Origin: Mycobacterium sp. Aquia_216
GTDB lineage: Bacteria; Actinomycetota; Actinomycetes; Mycobacteriales; Mycobacteriaceae
DNA: 64,000 bases
Assembly: GCF_026723865.1 (NCBI RefSeq)
Contig: NZ_CP113529.1
Location: 3,162,001-3,226,000, forward strand
Direction of reading: 5' to 3'
Part shown: one piece after another, positions 1 through 7,547 of the stretch
How positions within the stretch are numbered: position 1 is the first letter of the stretch
Layout of the letters: every line of letters begins with the position of its first letter
The notes under the pieces: generated by a model
Database searches by the model: none
What the model was told of the DNA's origin: nothing
What the model saw: the letters and a program-made list of their open reading frames with translations, nothing else
Program-made: the position numbers and the translations under genes

Positions 1-52
1 CCGTGGGCGTGCTTGGTTCGGCGGTCGCGACGGAGCGCACGGTCCCTGACAT
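1..52 (-). CDS. 5' end of an unidentified gene, running off the left edge
   Basis: Only the first 17 codons lie in the window. Reading leftwards, an ATG at 52 is preceded by a strong ribosome binding site (GGAGG, 57-61, four bases before the start) and opens MSGTVRSVATAEPSTPT. That is too little to name a family. The gene has the same orientation as the KstD-like gene but is separated from it by about 119 bases that contain a perfect palindrome (79-97), so it probably has its own regulated promoter. Confidence 0.6.
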   Translation of the reverse strand, partial: MSGTVRSVATAEPSTPT

Positions 53-78
53 CGGTCCTCCACGGCTATCTGGCTGAC

Positions 79-97
79 ATATTCCTATTAGGAATAT
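79..97. promoter_or_regulatory. 19-bp perfect palindrome, likely operator
   Basis: ATATTCCTA-T-TAGGAATAT: two perfect 9-base arms around a single central base, AT-rich in GC-rich surroundings. It lies 27 bases upstream of the start at 52, where a repressor site for that leftward gene would be expected. The cognate regulator is unknown; TetR, GntR and MarR proteins all bind sites of this size. Confidence 0.6.
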
Positions 98-106
98 CTG
101 TTTGTA

Positions 107-120
107 CCACACAGTTGTGG
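107..120. promoter_or_regulatory. Inverted repeat CCACA-CAGT-TGTGG
   Basis: Five-base arms around four bases, ten bases beyond the 19-bp palindrome. The 9-mer ACCACACAG (106-114) recurs at 4952-4960 upstream of the dehalogenase-like gene, next to another inverted repeat, suggesting a shared regulator. It could instead be part of the 3' stem behind the KstD-like gene; there is no T-tract to support a terminator. Confidence 0.35.
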
Positions 121-171
121 CCGCTGTCACACTCCATGCGGCAAGGAAAGGCCCGCGCGAACCAGGGCTGA

Positions 172-1638
172 TCAGCCTTTGGCCGCCGACCGCCCGGCAC
201 GGCGTCCATAGAAACTGCCGTCACCGAGTGACACGCCGCTGGCATAACCCCAAGCGGCCAGTCCAGCGGTCGAACGGCCCGCGGCGAAGAGCCCCGGAAT
301 GGGTTCGCCACTGACGTGCAGCACCTCTGCGTCCAGAGTGGTGGCCAGCCCGCCTAAGGTGAAACCACCGGTGTTCTCGCGCAGGTCGATCGCGCCGACC
401 GGGCTACCGATCGGCTTGATCCACTCCGGCTTCTTGTGCAGCAACGGATCCTCACCGCGTGCGGCGCCGTCGTTGTAGGCAGCGACGGTCGCCTGCAGTG
501 AACCGCGCGCCAAGCCGATATCGTGCTCCAAATCCGCCACATCGTCGGCCACCCAGGTCGGCTGCCGCAGCATGAACTTGGGTGACCACGAGCCCATCGC
601 CTCTTGCTGGGCGTCGTCGTCGATGATCAGGTAGGCGATGTTGTCCTGGTGGTAGAGCGTGAGCTGCCCGATGCGGCCGGGGTAGGTGTCCTCGGCGACG
701 TAGCGCTGACCGCGGCCATTGACCAGGATGCCGCGCACCAGCTGCTGCGGGTCGATGAAGATCGCGACCTCGGTGGCGTCCATATGGGCCAGATCGGCGC
801 CCAGCGCCTGCGCCATCCGGATCGCCTGTCCGTCGTGCTGCTCGATCGACGCGGCCGGGCGGCCCGCGATCCGGGGTGCGTAGCGCGCCACCATCGCGTC
901 GTTGTAGGCGAAGCTTCCCGTCGCGAGCACCACCCCGGTGCGCGCCCGGATCATCATCTCCGTGCCGTACCGGCGGGCGCGGATGCCGACCACCCTGCCG
1001 TCGGACTCAACGATCAGACACTGCACCCGCACGTCGTACAGTGCGCGTGCGCCCGCTGAGGTAGCGGTTTCGACCAGCGGCTTCATCAGCATGTAGCCGG
1101 CGCTGGCTTCGCCCTGCTTTTTGTTCTGCATCTGCGGCACGTGTCCGCGCGGCGCCGGGGAGGCGATGGTGTTGAACGGATAGGAGTTTTCGCCGCCGCT
1201 GTACATCAACCCCTGATCGCCCATCGGCTCCCAGCCGGGCTGGGAAAAGAACTCCGCCTTGAACGGCACGCCGCATCCGACGAGCCACTCGAAATGCGCG
1301 ACGCTGCCGGCGCAGTAATCGGCGATCCGGTTTTCGTCGGCACCCGGTCCCATCGCCACATTCAGGAATGCCGCCATGTTGTCCACGGAATCGGTGAAAC
1401 CACAGGCCTTTTGCAGCGGAGTGCCACCACCGAGGTAGATGAACCCGCCGGCCATCGCCGCCGCGCCGCCCCAGGAACCGGTGCGTTCGAGCACCAACAC
1501 GTCGGCGCCGGAGCGGACCGCTTCGACCGCGGCCGCCGCGCCCGCGACGCCGTAACCGGCGATGACGACATCGGCCTCGTGGTCCCACGTGGTGATCGAG
1601 GACGCCGCGACGGGCGTGACGTCGGATTCGGGTGTCAT
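172..1638 (-). CDS. KstD-like FAD-dependent dehydrogenase (3-ketosteroid dehydrogenase / fumarate reductase flavoprotein family)
   Basis: A 488-residue flavoprotein. The Rossmann FAD motif (GYGVAG) lies at residues 28-33 and the FAD-adenine acidic end VLVLER near 48-52. The C-terminal FAD-closing segment reads GLFAAGRSTAGL, then a Gly-rich stretch. Family members introduce a double bond into 3-ketosteroid rings (delta-1 or delta-4(5alpha)); at 488 residues this is shorter than M. tuberculosis KstD and nearer the size of delta-4(5alpha) enzymes. The ATG at 1638 is chosen because it overlaps the stop of the upstream dioxygenase (ATGA), showing translational coupling. It is the last gene of an HsaA-like/HsaC-like/KstD-like operon. 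The substrate is inferred from context; a fumarate-reductase-type role is the alternative. Confidence 0.85.
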   Translation of the reverse strand: MTPESDVTPVAASSITTWDHEADVVIAGYGVAGAAAAVEAVRSGADVLVLERTGSWGGAAAMAGGFIYLGGGTPLQKACGFTDSVDNMAAFLNVAMGPGADENRIADYCAGSVAHFEWLVGCGVPFKAEFFSQPGWEPMGDQGLMYSGGENSYPFNTIASPAPRGHVPQMQNKKQGEASAGYMLMKPLVETATSAGARALYDVRVQCLIVESDGRVVGIRARRYGTEMMIRARTGVVLATGSFAYNDAMVARYAPRIAGRPAASIEQHDGQAIRMAQALGADLAHMDATEVAIFIDPQQLVRGILVNGRGQRYVAEDTYPGRIGQLTLYHQDNIAYLIIDDDAQQEAMGSWSPKFMLRQPTWVADDVADLEHDIGLARGSLQATVAAYNDGAARGEDPLLHKKPEWIKPIGSPVGAIDLRENTGGFTLGGLATTLDAEVLHVSGEPIPGLFAAGRSTAGLAAWGYASGVSLGDGSFYGRRAGRSAAKG

Positions 1639-2543
1639 AGCCGCATCGCCGCGGGCATTTCGCCGACCCACTGGTGGCCCCAGTAGCTGTCTGCGGTGAT
1701 TTCCTCGGCCGTGTAATGGTTTTCGTCGACCCGCATGCCTTCGGTGCCGAACTCGATATCCCAATCGCCGGGTGCCCGGACGTAGAAGGAGATCATCTTG
1801 TCATTGGTGTGGCGGCCGAGCGTGGACGACAACTGGAAGCCCTCGGCGTTGACCCGGTCCAGCGCCTGGCCCACCGCGTCGAGAGTGTCGGCCTCGACCA
1901 TGATGTGGACCAGGCGTGGGTCGCGCATATGCGCGGCCGGCACGATCGCCAGGCTGTGGTGGCGTTCGTTGATGCCGAGGAAGCGAACCCGCACTGGGCC
2001 AAACTCTTTCGGCAACGGCACCCGGAATGCGCCGCGGGACAGGAAACCGAGGACCTCGGTGTAGAAGTCGAACACCCCGTTGGGATCCATCGCGGGCACC
2101 ACCACATGGCCTAGGCCCTGATCGCCGGTGACGAACCTCGCCCCGAACGGGGCGACCACCGGGCTGTGATCAAGCACCGCACCGTGGAACACCTCGAGCG
2201 TGGTGCCGGCCGGATCCTCGAAAGTGATCACCTCTTCCACCCGGCGAGCCTCGGCCTCCTCGACGGACAACTGCTTGAACGGCACCCCGGCCCCGTCGAG
2301 AGCGGATTTGATCCGCTGCAGCGCCGGGTGGTCGCGCACCTCCCAGCCGATGGTGAGCACCCGATCGGTTTGACCCGGCACCACGATCAGTCGCGCCGCG
2401 CGCTCATCCATCCGCAGGTAGAGCGCGGACTCATCGGGACCCTTACCTTCGGCGAAACCCAGGACGCCGAATGCGAAGCGGCGCCAGCGGTCGATGTCGT
2501 TGGTCGAGATGGTGATGTAGCCCAGGCTTTTCAGATCGCTCAC
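1635..2543 (-). CDS. HsaC-like type I extradiol ring-cleavage dioxygenase
   Basis: A 302-residue, two-domain vicinal-oxygen-chelate protein of the BphC/HsaC group, the usual length. The Fe(II) ligands are visible: His146 (GLGHVVV), His213 (LVHIMVE) and Glu264 (WDIEFG). The catalytic His pair NERHHSL is near 195, and Tyr254 precedes the last ligand. Family enzymes cleave a catechol next to the hydroxyls; HsaC opens ring A of the cholesterol-derived DHSA. It sits between the HsaA-like and KstD-like genes, 12 bases from the former and overlapping the latter by 4. The extradiol chemistry is firm; the substrate is not known. Confidence 0.9.
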   Translation of the reverse strand: MSDLKSLGYITISTNDIDRWRRFAFGVLGFAEGKGPDESALYLRMDERAARLIVVPGQTDRVLTIGWEVRDHPALQRIKSALDGAGVPFKQLSVEEAEARRVEEVITFEDPAGTTLEVFHGAVLDHSPVVAPFGARFVTGDQGLGHVVVPAMDPNGVFDFYTEVLGFLSRGAFRVPLPKEFGPVRVRFLGINERHHSLAIVPAAHMRDPRLVHIMVEADTLDAVGQALDRVNAEGFQLSSTLGRHTNDKMISFYVRAPGDWDIEFGTEGMRVDENHYTAEEITADSYWGHQWVGEMPAAMRL

Positions 2544-2555
2544 GGCAACTCCTGC

Positions 2556-3740
2556 TCAGATCAACGCCCGCAGCGGACCCTCGGGCGGTTCGACGCCCAG
2601 CGAGCTTAGTGCCGCCGCATGGTAGGTCGTTCCGGGGACGTGGATGGCATGCATCTGGCCGACGTGCACGTCGCGCCAATACCGTTGCAGCGGTTTGTCC
2701 ATCCGCGATGCATTGCCGCCCGAGCGAGCGAAGATCTCGTCGACCGCCGCTACCGCGCGCCATACCGCGCGAACCTGCGTGCGGCGCCCGGCCGCCCGGT
2801 CGGCGAACGACACCTCCTTGCCGGCCGCGACCATGTCATAGATTCGGTCTGCATTGGCCAGCAGTTCCTGGCGGGCGGCGTTGATGTCGGCGGCGGCCTC
2901 GCCGATCGCGTGCATGACGTAGGGGTCGTCCTTGATTGCGGTTCCCGTCGCGCCGACTCGCTCCCGCTGATAGTCCAGGTGCGCGGCGAGCGCTCCCTCG
3001 GCGATGCCGATGGTCGCCGCGGAGATGCCCAGCGGGAACATCGTCGACCACGGCATCAGATACAGCGGCTCGGTCATGCCCGCCTCACGTTGGGCGGTGC
3101 CGTCCATCACCTTCGTCGCGTCCATGGTCCGGTAGCTCGGGACGAACGCGTCGGAGACGATGACGTCCTTGGAGCCGGTTCCGCGCAGCCCCACCACATT
3201 CCACGAGTCCTCGACGATCTCGTAGTCCTTGCGCGGCAGGATCATGTGCAGCATCTGCGGCGGCATCAACGGAATGCCCTTCTCGTCGCCGCGCATCGCG
3301 CCCAGGATGATCCAGTCGCAATGGTCGGTGCCCGAGCTGAACTGCCAGCGGCCGTTGAAGATGAAGCCGCCGTCGACGGGTTTGGCCACACCCTGCGGCG
3401 CGTACGGGGAGGCCATCCACGTGTCGACATCGTCGGCCCAGATTTCGGCGGCGACTTTCGGGTCCGCGTAGGCCAACTGGTAGGGGTGCACCCCCACCAC
3501 ACCGACGATCCAGCCGGCGGCAGGATCCAGCGCCGCGGTGGCCATCGTCGTTTCGGCGAACTCGCGCGGGTGCACCTCGAAGCCTTGGTATTGCTTGGTC
3601 TGCAGCAGCCGGATCAGGCCGGCGCCCTTCATCAGCTTCACGGTGTCGTCGGTGAGCCGGCCGATTCGTTCGGCTTCGGCGGCCTGGTCGCGCAACTGGT
3701 CGGCCATGGCCACTACCCGGTCGAGTACCCGGTCGCTCAT
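2556..3740 (-). CDS. HsaA-like flavin-dependent hydroxylase (acyl-CoA dehydrogenase fold)
   Basis: A 394-residue protein, exactly the length of M. tuberculosis HsaA, with the group's features: GRWQFSSGTDHCDW in the middle domain, VGLRGTGSKDVIV, MPWSTMFP, and RYWRDVHVGQMHA near the C-terminus. HsaA is the oxygenase half of a two-component 3-hydroxylase that makes the catechol which HsaC cleaves. A flavin reductase partner (HsaB) is not present in this window and must come from elsewhere. It is the first gene of the leftward operon. ATG at 3740 is chosen from alignment with HsaA; upstream codons run into the divergent promoter region. Confidence 0.9.
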   Translation of the reverse strand: MSDRVLDRVVAMADQLRDQAAEAERIGRLTDDTVKLMKGAGLIRLLQTKQYQGFEVHPREFAETTMATAALDPAAGWIVGVVGVHPYQLAYADPKVAAEIWADDVDTWMASPYAPQGVAKPVDGGFIFNGRWQFSSGTDHCDWIILGAMRGDEKGIPLMPPQMLHMILPRKDYEIVEDSWNVVGLRGTGSKDVIVSDAFVPSYRTMDATKVMDGTAQREAGMTEPLYLMPWSTMFPLGISAATIGIAEGALAAHLDYQRERVGATGTAIKDDPYVMHAIGEAAADINAARQELLANADRIYDMVAAGKEVSFADRAAGRRTQVRAVWRAVAAVDEIFARSGGNASRMDKPLQRYWRDVHVGQMHAIHVPGTTYHAAALSSLGVEPPEGPLRALI

Positions 3741-3859
3741 ATCGTTGTCCTTACGTGTGTGGGCTATGTAATGGTCTACCGCAGTCCCCGCTCGTCCCCA
3801 AGGAAATCCCGATGAGCGGGCGGACGTTCTCGGCCGGTCCGGTTGACCTTGCAATAGTT

Positions 3860-3891
3860 GGACGATGTCCTTTTGTGACAGTAATTCGTCA
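3860..3891. promoter_or_regulatory. Small inverted repeats in the divergent intergenic region
   Basis: The 186 bases between the HsaA-like gene and the GlxA-type regulator must hold both promoters. Two short symmetric elements are seen: GGAC-GAT-GTCC (3860-3870) and TGAC-N8-GTCA (3876-3891). Either could bind the adjacent regulator, but the arms are only four bases and could be chance. Confidence 0.25.
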
Positions 3892-3926
3892 TTGCGGACA
3901 GTCTGGCCGCTCGTGATGCTGAACGT

Positions 3927-4925
3927 ATGAACGCGGAGCCTTCGCACCTGGTCGTCGTCACGGTATTTCCGGGTGTCGATGCGGTGGACGTCGCTGGCCC
4001 GGCCGAGGTGTTTGCTATGGCCAACCTCGCGCTGCCAGCGGGCGCGCCGCGTTACGACGTGCGGGTGATCGCCAGTGACCGCGAGGTCGTGCCGACGTTT
4101 TCCGGCCTGCGCGTGCACGTCGACCAGACTTTCGGGGAGCTACGTGAACGACCCGACACCGTCGTGGTGACCGGCCGCGTCGATGTGACACCTGAAGGCC
4201 ACCCCGTCCCGGTCGTCGACGAGCCCGTGACCAGCTGGCTGCGCGAGCACGGTTCGGCGGCTGCTCGTATCGCGGCCGTGTGCGCCGGTAGCCATATCGC
4301 CGCGTCGGCCGGCTTGCTCGACGGTCATCGCGCGACCACCCATTGGGGCACTGCCGCCCAGCTCGCCGCCGAATACCCGATGATCGAAGTCGACCCCGAC
4401 CCCATCTTCGTCCGGTCCGGGCGGATGTGGACCAGCGCGGGGATCACCGCCTCGATGGACCTGGCGCTCGCCCTGGTCGGCGACGACCACGGCGACGAGA
4501 TCGCCCTGAAGGTTGCGCAATTCATGGTGATGTATGTGCAACGACCCGGCGGACAAAGCCAATTCAGCGCCGCACTCTCGGTACCGGCCGGAAACCGCGC
4601 CGATCTCGCCGAGTTGCGGCGCTGGATCTCTTCCCATCTGAGCGAAGACCTGTCGGTGGCCGCCTTGGCGAGCCGGGTGGCGGTGACGCCCCGTCACCTC
4701 GCCCGGATATTCCACGCCGATGTTGGGGTGACCCCCGGCGAGTTCGTCGAGCGGATGCGGATCGAGAATGCGCGCCGCCTGCTGGAGCGCACCGATCTAA
4801 CACCGGCGCGCATCGCCTCCGAAAGCGGCCTGGGTTCGGCGGAAACCCTCTACCGACTGTTTCGCAGCCGGCTGGGAACCACCCCGCGTGAATACCGCCA
4901 ACGGTTTACCCCCTCGGCGACCTAG
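3927..4925 (+). CDS. GlxA-family transcriptional regulator (DJ-1/PfpI domain plus AraC HTH)
   Basis: A 332-residue protein. Residues 1-190 form a DJ-1/PfpI-like domain (VVVTVFPGVDAVDVAGP at the N-terminus) with the nucleophile-elbow cysteine at 119 (AVCAGS). Residues 230-325 form an AraC-type double helix-turn-helix ending in TPREYRQRF. GlxA proteins are usually activators that sense small metabolites through the PfpI-like domain. Placed head-to-head with the HsaA-like operon and just upstream of the dehalogenase-like gene, it is the likely local regulator of both. Inducer unknown. Confidence 0.88.
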   Translation: MNAEPSHLVVVTVFPGVDAVDVAGPAEVFAMANLALPAGAPRYDVRVIASDREVVPTFSGLRVHVDQTFGELRERPDTVVVTGRVDVTPEGHPVPVVDEPVTSWLREHGSAAARIAAVCAGSHIAASAGLLDGHRATTHWGTAAQLAAEYPMIEVDPDPIFVRSGRMWTSAGITASMDLALALVGDDHGDEIALKVAQFMVMYVQRPGGQSQFSAALSVPAGNRADLAELRRWISSHLSEDLSVAALASRVAVTPRHLARIFHADVGVTPGEFVERMRIENARRLLERTDLTPARIASESGLGSAETLYRLFRSRLGTTPREYRQRFTPSAT

Positions 4926-4943
4926 TTCACCGACCTCCGCATC

Positions 4944-4957
4944 TGTGGTCAACCACA
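4944..4957. promoter_or_regulatory. Inverted repeat TGTGGT-CA-ACCACA
   Basis: A perfect 14-base inverted repeat in the 62-base gap between the regulator and the dehalogenase-like fusion gene, about 30 bases before its start. It shares ACCACACAG with the element at 106-114. It is a candidate operator for the GlxA-type regulator or for an unseen repressor. Confidence 0.4.
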
Positions 4958-4987
4958 CAGGCGTATAAAACAACGAAAGGGCTTGCT

Positions 4988-6244
4988 GTGCAACAGATTT
5001 TCGTCGAGCTGTACAAGTACCGCCAGGAGTGGATCGACCTGGGCGTCGCCGAACGCGAATCGTTCGTCGGGCGGCTTGCCGGGGCGCTGGTGGGCCTACA
5101 AGCCCAAGGGGTGGAGGTCTTGGGCTACGGCGTCAACGACCTCGACACCGACCGCCGAGCGGCGTACGACTTCTTCAGCGTCTACCGAGTACCCGACGTG
5201 CAAATACAACGCCTCTTCGAGGCCGGCATCGCCGCCTCAGGCTGGTATGACTACTTCGACCAGATCAACGTCAGCGGTGCCGCCCTCACCCCAGCCGGCG
5301 CATTGATGAAAAACGTCCTGCTGCAGCCGGCGCAACGGCAAGGGCCGGCGATCGCGCCGGTTTCGAGGTATGCGAAGAAGTCCGCCACCGTCAACGGTCA
5401 CACCATGACCTATATCGAGGAAGGCGAGGGCATGCCGGTCGTGTTCGTCCACGGCGACATGATGTCGTCGTTCCTGTGGCACAACGTCATTCCCTACATC
5501 GCCGACAATCATCGCGCCATCGCCGTGGACCTGATCGGTGCCGGTGACTCCGACAAACTGCCCCCGAAGGGCGATGGAACGTACAGCTTCGACACCCACG
5601 CCCGTTATCTCAGCGGACTACTGGACGCCCTGGAGCTCGGCGACGGTGTCGTGTTGGTGGGTCACGACTGGGGAGCCAACCTCGTCTTCGACTGGGCGAT
5701 GAAACATGAACAACGCGTGCGGGCACTCGTATTCAGCGAAGCCCTGCTTCCGCCATTCGACTGGTCGGACTGGCCCGCCATGGTGCGGGACGGATTCAAA
5801 TACCTGCGCACCCCGGAAGGCGGCCAAGATGTCCTGAACCACAACTTTTTCATTAACACCGCACGCGACAACATGCTTCGCGTGCTGACCCACCAGGAAT
5901 GGGACGAGATCGTGCGGCCCTATGCCAATCCCGGCGAAGACCGTCGCCCCACACTGGACTGGCCCCGGTCGGTGCCCTTCGGCGACGATGACACCGAGAT
6001 ACGTCGCGTCCTCGAACAACAAGCGGCGTGGCTGGCCGAAACTCCCATCCCCAAACAGCACCTGGCCGGCACGCCAGGTGGCATAGAAATGGTCGGTGGG
6101 CGCCGACGCGACACCATCGGCACCTTCCCGAATCTGACCGTCACCGAGGTGCAAGGGCTGCACTGGACACCTCTGGACGACCCGCACGCCCTCGGCGACG
6201 GACTGAAGCGCTGGCTCACGGCTTTGGAGGCAACACAACGCTAA
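4988..6244 (+). CDS. Haloalkane-dehalogenase-like alpha/beta hydrolase fused to an unknown N-terminal domain
   Basis: 418 residues with a GTG start, ribosome binding site GAAAGG just upstream. Residues 1-125 form a small domain I cannot assign with confidence. Residues 130-418 are an alpha/beta hydrolase with HGDMMSSFLW at 155-164 (compare HGNPTSS in DhaA), the nucleophile Asp227 in GHDWG with the dehalogenase-type Trp228, Glu251 in FSEALLPPF as the likely acid, and His392 in GLHWTP. The pattern matches subfamily II haloalkane dehalogenases, though the halide-binding Asn is Asp here. The reaction (C-halogen or epoxide hydrolysis) is inferred. It follows the GlxA regulator in the same direction. 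Confidence 0.8.
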   Translation: MQQIFVELYKYRQEWIDLGVAERESFVGRLAGALVGLQAQGVEVLGYGVNDLDTDRRAAYDFFSVYRVPDVQIQRLFEAGIAASGWYDYFDQINVSGAALTPAGALMKNVLLQPAQRQGPAIAPVSRYAKKSATVNGHTMTYIEEGEGMPVVFVHGDMMSSFLWHNVIPYIADNHRAIAVDLIGAGDSDKLPPKGDGTYSFDTHARYLSGLLDALELGDGVVLVGHDWGANLVFDWAMKHEQRVRALVFSEALLPPFDWSDWPAMVRDGFKYLRTPEGGQDVLNHNFFINTARDNMLRVLTHQEWDEIVRPYANPGEDRRPTLDWPRSVPFGDDDTEIRRVLEQQAAWLAETPIPKQHLAGTPGGIEMVGGRRRDTIGTFPNLTVTEVQGLHWTPLDDPHALGDGLKRWLTALEATQR

Positions 6245-6345
6245 AAGAACCAACCCAGCTCGCGCCTCACGCAAGCCGCAGGCTCGGCCAATCTCTGACG
6301 ACTTGACAGTTCAAAGCACCGAGGTCTCTGTGCATGAGACCCTGA

Positions 6346-6522
6346 CTTGTCCCCAGCTCTCATCCTCCGTGGACCAATTCGCGGAGTCCGGTCAACTGGC
6401 ACCATTTCGCGCTGCGGCGCGTTGCCGAGCGGCGGCAGATCACCACCCGCACCAGCCGGGTTCTCGACGGCAACCCCGAAGCGCACGCCATGGCGACGAA
6501 AGGCCTTGCGGGAGCCGCTTAA
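6346..6522 (+). pseudogene. C-terminal remnant of an unidentified protein
   Basis: After stop codons at 6304-6306 and 6343-6345, one frame reads through to a TAA at 6520-6522. The last stretch (VNWHHFALRRVAERRQI, then TSRVLDGNPEAHA) looks like genuine protein, with no start codon or upstream body. It converges with, and overlaps by 4 bases, the end of the HsaD-like gene. I read it as the surviving tail of a deleted gene; family not recognised. The rest of 6245-6345 shows nothing coding. Confidence 0.35.
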
Positions 6523-7391
6523 CCGCGGGACAGGAAGCTCAGGACCGTGCTTTCGAACGCCGCCTTGGCTTCGATCATGGCCCAGTGCCCCGAGTTGGGG
6601 AAGATATGCAGCTCCGCGTTGGGGATGGTGCGCATCGGGATCAACGCCATGTCCGGCGGGCTCACCCGATCGTCTCGGCCCCACGTCAGCAGCGTCGGGG
6701 CGGCGACTTTGTGCATGACCGCCCACGGGAACGGCCGGTCCGACGCGCTCATCGCGGAGTTCATCGCGGCGAACGCCGCCTTGCCATACATCCGGCGCGC
6801 GGCGTCCAGCGTGACGGGATCGGTGGCCAGCTGCCAGCGTTCCTCGACGAGCTCGTCGGTCACCAGGCCCTGGTCGTACACCATCGACTTGAGCCAGTCG
6901 ACCAGCCGCTGCCGAGTCGGATCCTCGACGAACTCCTGCAACAGCCGGATGCCCTCGCTGGGGCTGGGGCTGAAGATATTGGTGCCGATCCCGCCGATGG
7001 TCACCAGTCGGTTGACGCGGTCCGGATTCTGGATCGCGAAGTTGATGCCGACACCGCCACCCATCGAGTTGCCGACGATGTGGGCCTTTTCGACTTCCAG
7101 GGCGTCGAGGAAAGGCGAAACGATGCCGAATGCGGTGACCATCGGGTGGCCGCCCAAGTCGTCGGTGACCCCGAAGCCGGGAAATTCCAGGATCAGGCAG
7201 CGGAAGTGGTCGGCGAACGTGGGCAGAATCCCGCGGAAGTTACGCCAGCCGGTGACGCCGGGCCCGGAGCCGTGCAGGAACAGCAGCACCGGAGCCGAAT
7301 CCGGGCCGCAGTCGTAGTAGCGCAAAGCGCCCTTCGGGGTGCTGATTTCACGCAGATCGTGCTCGACGGTTGCTGGAGAAGTAGTTGCCAC
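6519..7391 (-). CDS. HsaD-like meta-cleavage product hydrolase (C-C bond hydrolase)
   Basis: About 290 residues of alpha/beta hydrolase (numbering from a GTG three codons earlier): oxyanion loop HGSGPGVTGWRNF at 43-55, nucleophile Ser112 in GNSMGGG, acid Asp243/244 in GRDDRVSP, base His272 in GHWAMIE. This is the HsaD/BphD/MhpC pattern; these enzymes hydrolyse the ring-opened product of extradiol cleavage. The GTG at 7391 is preferred over 7400 because AGGG lies eight bases before it. The enzyme completes the HsaA/HsaC-like pathway next door but is a separate leftward unit. The 150 bases upstream contain an imperfect tandem repeat. Confidence 0.88.
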   Translation of the reverse strand: MATTSPATVEHDLREISTPKGALRYYDCGPDSAPVLLFLHGSGPGVTGWRNFRGILPTFADHFRCLILEFPGFGVTDDLGGHPMVTAFGIVSPFLDALEVEKAHIVGNSMGGGVGINFAIQNPDRVNRLVTIGGIGTNIFSPSPSEGIRLLQEFVEDPTRQRLVDWLKSMVYDQGLVTDELVEERWQLATDPVTLDAARRMYGKAAFAAMNSAMSASDRPFPWAVMHKVAAPTLLTWGRDDRVSPPDMALIPMRTIPNAELHIFPNSGHWAMIEAKAAFESTVLSFLSRG

Positions 7392-7450
7392 GCATGTCAC
7401 CCTGCCATGTCGCCGGAAAGCGCGTGAGTGGTGTTCCGCTGAGCGGTAGG

Positions 7451-7490
7451 CGCGGACGGCTTTGAGTGTGCGTGGACGGCCTCGAGTGCG
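7451..7490. repeat. Two imperfect 20-bp tandem repeats
   Basis: Positions 7451-7470 and 7471-7490 match at 16 of 20 bases, each with the core GGACGGC...GAGTG. It lies in the non-coding gap upstream of the HsaD-like gene. Short GAGTGTGCG-type motifs scatter between mycobacterial genes (a related ACACTCG motif occurs near 29315); function unknown. Confidence 0.5.
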
Positions 7491-7547
7491 CGCCCAGGGC
7501 GCCCAGGACGCACACGCGCGCGCTGAAAGCGGCCGTGCGCCAAGGGT

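Noticed and set aside
604..1059. Long open frame on the + strand inside the KstD-like gene
   Set aside because: It mirrors the codon bias of the real gene on the other strand; its translation is Arg/His/Val-rich with no motif, whereas the minus-strand product has clear FAD motifs.
2619..3815. 398-codon open frame on the + strand over the HsaA-like gene
   Set aside because: Antisense shadow of a GC-rich gene; no domain, no ribosome binding site, whereas the minus strand encodes a full-length HsaA-type protein.
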